A DNA stretch of 64,000 nucleotides from Actinomadura parmotrematis. Lineage in GTDB: Bacteria; Actinomycetota; Actinomycetes; Streptosporangiales; Streptosporangiaceae. Positions 58,412-64,000 of this stretch are shown piece by piece. A program made the translations under genes and the position numbers. A model generated the notes under the pieces. That model searched no databases, had not been told where the DNA came from, and was given only the letters and a program-made list of their open reading frames with translations. The DNA lies in NCBI RefSeq assembly GCF_019458805.1, contig NZ_JAIBOA010000025.1, positions 56,249-120,248 of the forward strand, in the 5' to 3' direction. Each line of letters opens with the position of its first letter. Positions within the stretch are counted from its first letter, which is position 1.

Positions 58412-59059
58412 ATGCCGACCTCGACGTGGTACCGGCTCGACGTCGCCAAGCGCGAGCGCGTGCTCGAAGTGGCCATGCGCGAATTCGGCGAGCACGGGTA
58501 TTCGACCGGGAGCCTGAACTCCATCGCCCGCGAGGCGGGCATCGCGAAGGGGTCCCTGTTCCAGTACTTCAGCGACAAGCTGGAGTTCTTCGCCTTCGTC
58601 TGCGACGAGACCTCGCGCCGGGCGCGCGAGGAGATGGAGCGCCGCATCGCCGGGGTGGACGCCGAGCAGCCCTTCGACGGCTGGCTGTTCGACGTGCTCT
58701 GCGAGTGGACCGAGTACATGGCCGACCACCCGCTGGAGCGGGCGATCACCGCCGCCACGAACTTCGAGCTCGACAACAGCGTGCGCTCGGTCGTCCGCGA
58801 CACCGCCAACCAGCACTACCTCCAGGTGGTGAACCCGGCGATCCGGCTCTGGCAGGAGCGCGGCGACATCCGCGCGGACGCCGACCCCGACGTCCTCGCG
58901 GCGCTGCTGATGCTGCTGCTCCCGCACCTGGCGCTCGCGCCCTACTACGACGGCCTCGACCCGGTGCTGGACCTGCGCGGCCGCGCGCCGGCCGAACAGC
59001 GGCCGATCATCCGGACGTTCATCGCCGGGATCAAGCCGCTGTTCGCGCCGCCGAAGTAG
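58412..59059 (+). CDS. TetR family transcriptional regulator
   Basis: A 215-residue TetR protein: RVLEVAMREFGEHGYSTGSLNSIAREAGIAKGSLFQYFSDKLEFF at residues 15-59 is the DNA-binding domain. The C-terminal domain is long and rich in aromatic residues (NFELDNSVRSVVRDTANQHYLQVVNPAIRLW). ATG 58412 follows GGAG. It converges on the Baeyer-Villiger-type monooxygenase gene with 14 bases between stop codons. Confidence 0.92.
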   Translation: MPTSTWYRLDVAKRERVLEVAMREFGEHGYSTGSLNSIAREAGIAKGSLFQYFSDKLEFFAFVCDETSRRAREEMERRIAGVDAEQPFDGWLFDVLCEWTEYMADHPLERAITAATNFELDNSVRSVVRDTANQHYLQVVNPAIRLWQERGDIRADADPDVLAALLMLLLPHLALAPYYDGLDPVLDLRGRAPAEQRPIIRTFIAGIKPLFAPPK

Positions 59060-59073
59060 CGCCCGCGCCCCCG

Positions 59074-60534
59074 CTAGCGGACGACGTAGTCGGCGGGCCG
59101 CGCCTTGCGGCTGCCCGCCCAGAACTCGAAGGTGTGCCCCGGCCACAGCGTGCGGTTGACGCCGCTGTCGTCCAGGTACCAGCTCTGGCAGCCGCCCTCG
59201 CTCCACACCGACCGGCGGAGCCGCTTGTGCATCCGGTCGTTGAAGGAGCGGAGCGCCTCGGGCTTCGGCTCGATGCTGGTGCCGCCCCGCTCCTGGACCA
59301 GCCGGAGGCAGCTCAGCACGTGCTGGATCTGCGCCTCGATCATGAACACGACCGAGTTGTGGCCGAGGCCGGTGTTCGGGCCGAGCAGGAAGAACAGGTT
59401 CGGGAAGCCGGGCAGGGTGGTGCCGCGGTAGGCCTCGATGCCGTTCGCCCACGCCTCCTGGATCTTGATGCCGTCGCGGCCGACGATGCGCTGCTCGCCG
59501 AGCGCGTCGGTCACCTTGAAGCCGGTGCCGTAGACGATGCAGTCGACCTCGTACTCGGTGCCGTCGGCGGTGACGATCGAGTGCTCGCGGACCTCGGCGA
59601 CGCCGGCGGTCTCCACGTGCACGTTGTCGCGGGTGAGCGCCGGGTAGTAGTCGTTGGACAGCAGCACCCGCTTGCACCCGATGGTGTAGTCGGGGGTGAC
59701 CTTGGCGCGCAGCTCGGGGTCGGCTATCTGGCGCTTCAGGTGCCAGCGGGCGAGCGCCTCCATCGGGCCGCTGAGGCGCGGGTCGATGGTGAAGCCGACG
59801 GCGCGGGCCTCCAGCGTCCAGTAGATGCCGCTGCGGAAGGCGCGCGCGGCGCCCGGCACCTTCTCGAACACCGTGCGGACGGGCGCGGGGATCGCGCGGT
59901 CGGGCTTCGGCTGGATCCACGGCGGCGTCCGCTGGAACAGCACCAGGTCGGCGGCCTTCTTGGCGATCTGCGGCACGAACTGGATCGCCGAGGCGCCCGT
60001 CCCGATGACGGCGACGCGCTTGCCGGCGAGGTCGTAGCCGTGGTCCCACTCGGCGGAGTGGAACGCCGTCCCCTGGAACCGCTCGATGCCGGGCAGGTCG
60101 GGGAAGGAGGGGATGTGCAGCGCGCCGATGCCGGATACGACCGCGCGGGGGGTGAGGACGTCGCCGCCGGCGAGCGTCACCTCCCAGCGCCGCTCGGCGT
60201 CGTCGTACTCCATCGCCTCCACCTCGGCGCCGAAGCGCAGGTGGTCGAGCAGGCCGTACTTGCCGGCGACGCGCTCCATGTAGGCGCGGATCTCCGGCTG
60301 CGGCGCGAACATCCGCGACCAGCCGGGGTTCAGCTCGAAGGAGAAGGAGTACATGTGCGACGGGACGTCGCAGGCGCACCCGGGATAGGTGTTGTCGTGC
60401 CAGGTGCCGCCGAGGGCCTCGCTCTTCTCCAGGATGACGAAGTCGTTGAAGCCGGCCTTCTTCAGCTGGATCGCCATGCCGAGCCCGGCGAATCCCGAGC
60501 CGATGATGACGATCGCCGGTGCGCGGTCGCTCAT
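59074..60534 (-). CDS. FAD-dependent Baeyer-Villiger-type monooxygenase
   Basis: A 486-residue flavoprotein. Seen are the FAD-binding GSGFAGLGMAIQLKKAG, LGGTWHDNTYPGCACDVPSHMY, the Baeyer-Villiger fingerprint FQGTAFHSAEWDH near residue 155 (FxGxxxHxxxWD form) and the NADPH-binding GTGASAIQFVPQIA near residue 178. It should insert oxygen into ketones or oxidise heteroatoms using NADPH. ATG 60534 follows AAGGAAG. It diverges from a TetR gene across a 41-bp palindrome and so is probably induced by its substrate. Confidence 0.94.
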   Translation of the reverse strand: MSDRAPAIVIIGSGFAGLGMAIQLKKAGFNDFVILEKSEALGGTWHDNTYPGCACDVPSHMYSFSFELNPGWSRMFAPQPEIRAYMERVAGKYGLLDHLRFGAEVEAMEYDDAERRWEVTLAGGDVLTPRAVVSGIGALHIPSFPDLPGIERFQGTAFHSAEWDHGYDLAGKRVAVIGTGASAIQFVPQIAKKAADLVLFQRTPPWIQPKPDRAIPAPVRTVFEKVPGAARAFRSGIYWTLEARAVGFTIDPRLSGPMEALARWHLKRQIADPELRAKVTPDYTIGCKRVLLSNDYYPALTRDNVHVETAGVAEVREHSIVTADGTEYEVDCIVYGTGFKVTDALGEQRIVGRDGIKIQEAWANGIEAYRGTTLPGFPNLFFLLGPNTGLGHNSVVFMIEAQIQHVLSCLRLVQERGGTSIEPKPEALRSFNDRMHKRLRRSVWSEGGCQSWYLDDSGVNRTLWPGHTFEFWAGSRKARPADYVVR

Positions 60535-60547
60535 GGTCTTCCTTCCG

Positions 60548-60588
60548 CAGTAACCTACTCCCGGTAAGTTACCGCGAGTAGGTTACTG
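60548..60588. promoter_or_regulatory. 41-bp near-perfect palindromic TetR operator
   Basis: Outer arms CAGTAACCTACTC and GAGTAGGTTACTG (13 bp each) and inner arms CGGTAA and TTACCG share one centre at 60568; only one base pair (60561/60575) breaks the symmetry. It fills the space between the divergent monooxygenase and TetR genes. The nested GTTACC-like half-sites suggest two regulator dimers. Confidence 0.8.
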
Positions 60589-60617
60589 ACGGTAGGTCCA
60601 ACAGATAGGATTCCGCT

Positions 60618-61244
60618 GTGAGCGCCACCACATCCGGCCCGGCATCCGGTCCGGCGCGGCGCCGCCGGATGTCCCGCGCCGAGCGGGAGCGGCAGATGCT
60701 CGACGTCGCCGAGCGGATCTTCGGCGAGCACGGCTACCAGGCCACCTCCATGGACGAGATCGCCGAGCTCTGCGGCGTCTCCAAGCCGATGCTCTACGAG
60801 TACTTCGGCTCCAAGGAGGGCCTGCTGCGCGCCTGCATCGCCCGCTCGCGCGCCGAGCTGCACGACGTCACCCGCAAGGCCCTCGCGGGCGCCGCCGAGC
60901 CGCGCGACATGCTGCGGCGCGGCATGTCCGCCTACTTCGGGTTCGTCGACTCCCACAGCCGCTCGTTCGCGATGCTGCTCCAGCAGCCGCTCGCCGGGCC
61001 GCCGGGGTCGGCGGGCGAGATCGAGGAGACCCGGCAGCAGCAGAGCGCGCTCATCGCCGGCGTCCTCCGCGCCTTCGCGCCCGCCGCCCCCGACGTCGCC
61101 GTGCTCGCCTACACCGAGATCATCATGGGCGCCAGCGAGCGGCTCGCGCTCTGGGGCACCGGCCGCGACGACGTGACGCCGGACGAGCTCGCCCGCCACA
61201 TGACCGACTTCTGCTGGCAGGGGCTCGGGCCCTACCTCTCCTGA
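60618..61244 (+). CDS. TetR family transcriptional regulator of the monooxygenase
   Basis: A 208-residue TetR protein with a Ser/Gly/Arg tail and then QMLDVAERIFGEHGYQATSMDEIAELCGVSKPMLYEYFGSKEGLL at residues 27-71. The C-terminal region (MSAYFGFVDSHSRSFAMLLQQPLAG) resembles the AcnR/AefR-like group. GTG 60618 lies exactly six bases after a TAGGAT -10 box and has no ribosome binding site, so it is probably leaderless. It most likely binds the 41-bp palindrome upstream. Confidence 0.92.
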   Translation: MSATTSGPASGPARRRRMSRAERERQMLDVAERIFGEHGYQATSMDEIAELCGVSKPMLYEYFGSKEGLLRACIARSRAELHDVTRKALAGAAEPRDMLRRGMSAYFGFVDSHSRSFAMLLQQPLAGPPGSAGEIEETRQQQSALIAGVLRAFAPAAPDVAVLAYTEIIMGASERLALWGTGRDDVTPDELARHMTDFCWQGLGPYLS

Positions 61245-61340
61245 CGGCGGGGGCGCCCGCCGCCGGGTCCGGCGAGATGATCGCGGGCCGGGCCGCGTCC
61301 TCGTAGGCTGCCCTCACACCTACGTCCCCCGGAGGTACAG

Positions 61341-62204
61341 ATGGGCGTCGCGCACTTCGACGGAGCACTCGCGGTGGTCACCGGAGCGGGCAGCGGGTTC
61401 GGCCGCGCCACCGCGCTCGCCCTCGCCGGGCGGGGCGCGTCCGTCATCGCCGCCGACATCGACCTGCCGTCCGCCGAGCGCACCCTCGCGCTCGCCAAGA
61501 AGGCCGGCGCGACCGGCGCCGCCTACCGGGTGGACGTCGCCGACGGCGCGGCGATGGAGGAGTTCGCCGGGTGGGTCCGCGAGGAGCACCGCACCCCCGA
61601 CATCGTGGTCAACAACGCCGGCATCGCCGTCGCGGGACCGTTCCTCGCCACCGGCACCGCCGACTGGGAGCGCATCATCGGGGTGAACCTGTGGGGCGTC
61701 ATCCACGGGTCGCGGCTGTTCGGCCGGCAGATGGCCGAGCGCGTCGCGGCGCTGCCCGCCAAGCCCGACAAGCCCAACTTCGGCGGCCACATCGTCAACG
61801 TCGCGTCGGCCGCCGCGTTCGCGCCGCAGCGCTCGCTGCCCGCCTACAGCACCACCAAGGCCGCCGTGCTCATGCTCAGCCAGTGCCTGCGCGCCGAGCT
61901 CGCCGGGTCGCGGATCGGCGTCACCGCCGTCTGCCCGGGGTTCGCCAAGACCGGCCTCGCCCGCAGCTCGATCCACGTCGGCGTCTCGGCCGAGGCGCAG
62001 GAGTCGCTGCGGCGCCGCTACGACAAGGCGTTCCAGTGGCGCGGCTACCCGCCCGAGAAGGTCGCCGAGCGGATCGTCGACGCCATCGTGAAGAACCGCG
62101 CCGTCGTCCCGGTGAACTTCGAGGGGCACCTGCTGCACGCGCTGTCGCGGGTGTCCCCGGCGTCGCTGCGGCTGATCGCGCGGATCCCGTCGCCGCAGCG
62201 CTGA
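61341..62204 (+). CDS. Short-chain dehydrogenase/reductase
   Basis: A 287-residue classical SDR. The cofactor motif is TGAGSGFGRATALALAGRG near residue 14, with AADIDL suggesting NAD preference; NNAG follows near residue 90, and the catalytic serine and YSTTKAA lie near residues 153-170. It oxidises or reduces an alcohol/ketone pair. With the upstream monooxygenase and TetR genes it could belong to a catabolic set. ATG 61341 follows CGGAGGT. Ten bases separate its stop from the convergent phosphopantetheinyl transferase gene. Confidence 0.93.
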   Translation: MGVAHFDGALAVVTGAGSGFGRATALALAGRGASVIAADIDLPSAERTLALAKKAGATGAAYRVDVADGAAMEEFAGWVREEHRTPDIVVNNAGIAVAGPFLATGTADWERIIGVNLWGVIHGSRLFGRQMAERVAALPAKPDKPNFGGHIVNVASAAAFAPQRSLPAYSTTKAAVLMLSQCLRAELAGSRIGVTAVCPGFAKTGLARSSIHVGVSAEAQESLRRRYDKAFQWRGYPPEKVAERIVDAIVKNRAVVPVNFEGHLLHALSRVSPASLRLIARIPSPQR

Positions 62205-62213
62205 GCGGGCGCC

Positions 62214-62888
62214 CTACCGCGGCAGCGGGGCGTACGCCCGCTCCGCCACCTCGACGCCGGCCGGGTGGTCCAGCATCGCCAGGCAGGCGACGTGGCCGGG
62301 GCCGGGGTCCAGGGCGCGCATCGCGAAGCGGTCCGCCAGGCCTGGGCGGCCGTCCCAGGCGAGCAGGGCGGGCGGCTCGTCCGGCCCCGAGACGCGCAGG
62401 CGGGTGAACGGCTCGCGCAGCCCCTCGCCGGTGGCCTTGGTGAGGGCCTCCTTGCGCGTCCAGTAGGCGAGGAGGGCGGCCTCGTCCGCGGCGGCCTCGC
62501 CGGCGGCGAGCAGGTGGCTCCCGATGTCGGCGGTGAGGCGGCCCGAGGCGGCCTCCACGTCCACCCCGACCGGGCCGTGCACGGAGACGGCGACGGCGAC
62601 GCGGTCGCCCGAGTGCGAGACCGACACGCGGGGGCCGCCCTCGACCCGGGGGGCGCCGTGCGGCTTGCCGCAGTCGGCGCAGGAGCGGTCGAGGGGAACA
62701 CGTTCCGGGGCGACGCCGAGGAGCGGGGCGAGGGCCGTCCGGGTCATCACGACGCCGAGCGTGAAGCGCTCGCGGTCCTCGGCGTGCAGGTAGCGCTCCC
62801 GCCGGGCGCGCTCCACCGGGTCCAGCAGGGCGCCGGGCGCGAGCGGCGCGTCGGCCAGGCTCGCCCACCAGACGGTAACGGGTTCCAC
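62214..62888 (-). CDS. 4'-phosphopantetheinyl transferase, Sfp type
   Basis: A 224-residue enzyme that activates carrier proteins of polyketide, peptide or fatty acid synthases by attaching phosphopantetheine from CoA. Seen are VSVSHSGDRVAVAVS near residue 90, the magnesium-binding GVDVEAA near residue 110, and the catalytic WTRKEALTKATGEGL near residue 145. Size fits the Sfp group. No synthase gene is nearby, so it probably serves clusters elsewhere. Confidence 0.94.
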   Translation of the reverse strand: MEPVTVWWASLADAPLAPGALLDPVERARRERYLHAEDRERFTLGVVMTRTALAPLLGVAPERVPLDRSCADCGKPHGAPRVEGGPRVSVSHSGDRVAVAVSVHGPVGVDVEAASGRLTADIGSHLLAAGEAAADEAALLAYWTRKEALTKATGEGLREPFTRLRVSGPDEPPALLAWDGRPGLADRFAMRALDPGPGHVACLAMLDHPAGVEVAERAYAPLPR

Positions 62889-63217
62889 TTGACTCTCCCG
62901 GCGCGATCACTGTCATCCCGGCGGGCCCGGCGCGGCCCGGACGCCCGCGGGCGCCCCTTCCGGCGAAGGGGCCGCCTGGCATCGTACGCCGGGCGGCCCG
63001 CTCCCCCTTCCCGGGTCCTCCACCTGGGCCGCTACACCCAGGACACACCAGCCGGCTTCTCGGCCACGGCGTCGACCTCCTCCTCACAGGCGTTCGCCGC
63101 GGCGTCCCCGGACCGTCACACCGGTCCCGGACGCCGCTCCCCTCCCCTTTACAGAATCACCCTAGGAGGGATTGACTGCGCATATGCCATGATCGGCCGA
63201 TTCAGGTCAGAAATGGT
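62889..63217. other. 329-base non-coding gap with two inverted repeats
   Basis: No credible gene. GGACCG-TCACAC-CGGTCC lies at 63110-63127. TTCAGGT (63201-63207) and ACCTGAA (63220-63226) flank and overlap the stop codon of the minus-strand gene that follows and may help terminate it. An isolated TTGACT (63172-63177) has no matching -10 box. Confidence 0.5.
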
Positions 63218-64000
63218 TTACCTGAACGATGCTCGCACTTCACCGGCGGCCCGCGTCGCCTTCGCCAGGCAGCCGGCCTTCAGCGCCTCCGGGCGCTCTT
63301 TGGCGGAATGCTGCTCAATGTAGCTGATCGTCAGCACCGCGTTGCGCACCCGGAAGGTGACCTGCCCCACCACCACCGGCTGGTCCTTGTCGATCTTGAA
63401 GAGCCGGAACGCCTCGTCGCCGAGCCCGCTCCGCCGGTCCTGGCTGACGGTGCGCGCCGACACGTCGCGCGCGTCCCGCGACAGGCGCGAGGCGAAGAAC
63501 CGGCGGGCGTTGTCCAGCGGCGCCGGGTAGTCGGCCGCCCGGTACAGCGTCGCCTCCACGGTGAGCCAGCGCGGTGACCCCGACATCGCCGTGTAGGTGC
63601 AGGTCGTGAGGATGGGATTGGCCAGCGGGGTGCGCCGCGCGGACGGCACGAGGTCCCGCACCACCCCGGCCGGCAGCGTCGAGCAGGGCGCCGGCAGCGC
63701 GGCGATCAGCGCGGGCGCGGACGGCGCCGCGGGCGGGCTCGACGCGGACGGCGGCGCGCTCGACGGCGGCGCGGACGTCGCGGCGGGCGGGCTCGTCTCC
63801 TCGATGCCGGTGGACCGCGGCGCCGCCGACCGGTCGCCGCCGCCCGGCGCCAGGAAGAGGAACACCCCGGCGGCCGCCGCGACGAACGAGGCGGCGGCGA
63901 CGAGCCAGGCGAGGGCCCGCGGCGCGCGCGAACGGCGCGGCGGCTTCGGCGGGTCGGGCGCCGAATAGACCCGCGGGAATGGTTCGGACGAACGCGGCGA
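63218..64000 (-). CDS. Partial: membrane-anchored protein of unknown function, cut by the window edge
   Basis: The frame is open from 64000 leftwards to a TAA at 63218-63220, giving at least 260 residues; the start lies beyond the window. Visible parts are a Pro/Arg-rich cytoplasmic end (APDPPKPPRRSR), a membrane helix (LAWLVAAASFVAAAAGVFLFLA), a Ser/Pro/Ala-rich spacer, and an outer domain of about 150 residues (LTTCTYTAMSGSPRWLTVEATLYR, VVGQVTFRVRNAVLTISYIEQHS) with a cysteine pair (CTYT and KAGCLAKA). The layout resembles actinobacterial surface proteins or lipobox-free substrate-binding-like domains. I recognise no named family. Confidence 0.8.
   Translation of the reverse strand, partial: SPRSSEPFPRVYSAPDPPKPPRRSRAPRALAWLVAAASFVAAAAGVFLFLAPGGGDRSAAPRSTGIEETSPPAATSAPPSSAPPSASSPPAAPSAPALIAALPAPCSTLPAGVVRDLVPSARRTPLANPILTTCTYTAMSGSPRWLTVEATLYRAADYPAPLDNARRFFASRLSRDARDVSARTVSQDRRSGLGDEAFRLFKIDKDQPVVVGQVTFRVRNAVLTISYIEQHSAKERPEALKAGCLAKATRAAGEVRASFR

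Noticed and set aside
1..64000. tRNA, rRNA or riboswitch genes
   Set aside because: I looked through the gaps between genes for cloverleaf arms, CCA ends and known riboswitch cores and saw none; a covariance search was not possible.

Overview
The window is one continuous stretch of very GC-rich DNA with dense coding on both strands, many GTG starts and a few TTG starts. This is typical of a mycelial actinomycete. A complete yrbE/mce locus, a CYP157-like P450, DmdR/IdeR-type iron boxes, a Streptomyces-like S4 protein and a family 2B encapsulin/terpene locus together suggest Actinomadura/Thermomonosporaceae or a close relative. That placement is inference from gene content, not a phylogeny. I found no rRNA, tRNA, CRISPR array, insertion sequence or prophage.

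Left part (1-8.4 kb): a CYP157-like P450 without the ExxR motif, a second conventional P450, a tiny gene for a 47-residue peptide with a strong ribosome binding site, a MarR gene divergent from a DinB-type thiol-dependent enzyme gene, and an export operon (RseB/LolA-like secreted protein, ABC ATPase, permease). A lipase follows, then a 13-bp tandem repeat and a 110-bp palindrome.

Encapsulin-terpene operon (8.4-14.3 kb, minus strand): shell protein, two-domain geosmin-synthase-like cyclase, second shell protein and polyprenyl diphosphate synthase, all overlapping or nearly touching. The gene set predicts a protein nanocompartment containing a sesquiterpene cyclase, with its own prenyl donor synthase. 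The cyclase has an intact N-terminal site and an eroded C-terminal site. This is the most interesting system in the window.

Middle (14.6-37 kb): housekeeping and accessory genes: dihydrolipoyl dehydrogenase, dimethylargininase, a protein phosphatase, XRE-MFS and Nudix genes, wax ester/DGAT acyltransferase and uracil-DNA glycosylase. A likely defence unit follows: a 1440-residue NACHT-type STAND NTPase with an unrecognised N-terminal domain, overlapping a small partner gene. After it come an MFS transporter with two upstream palindromes, an acyltransferase and an AAA+ ATPase. A DUF2470 haem-related gene and rpsD diverge from tandem iron boxes.

Right part (37-64 kb): a TauD-type dioxygenase, a MarR gene and the yrbEAB-mceABCDEF-mam lipid import operon with a strong terminator and a divergent MarR gene. 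Next is a probable drug-resistance cluster: TetR, ABC-F, TusA-like, ABC exporter, MarR and an EamA exporter fused in frame to a PadR DNA-binding domain. The window ends with a GT39-type glycosyltransferase, a TetR gene, a Baeyer-Villiger-type monooxygenase divergent from a TetR gene across a 41-bp near-perfect palindrome, an SDR, a phosphopantetheinyl transferase and one gene cut by the window edge. Several genes share a leaderless start signature, TANNNT followed by six bases and then the start codon.
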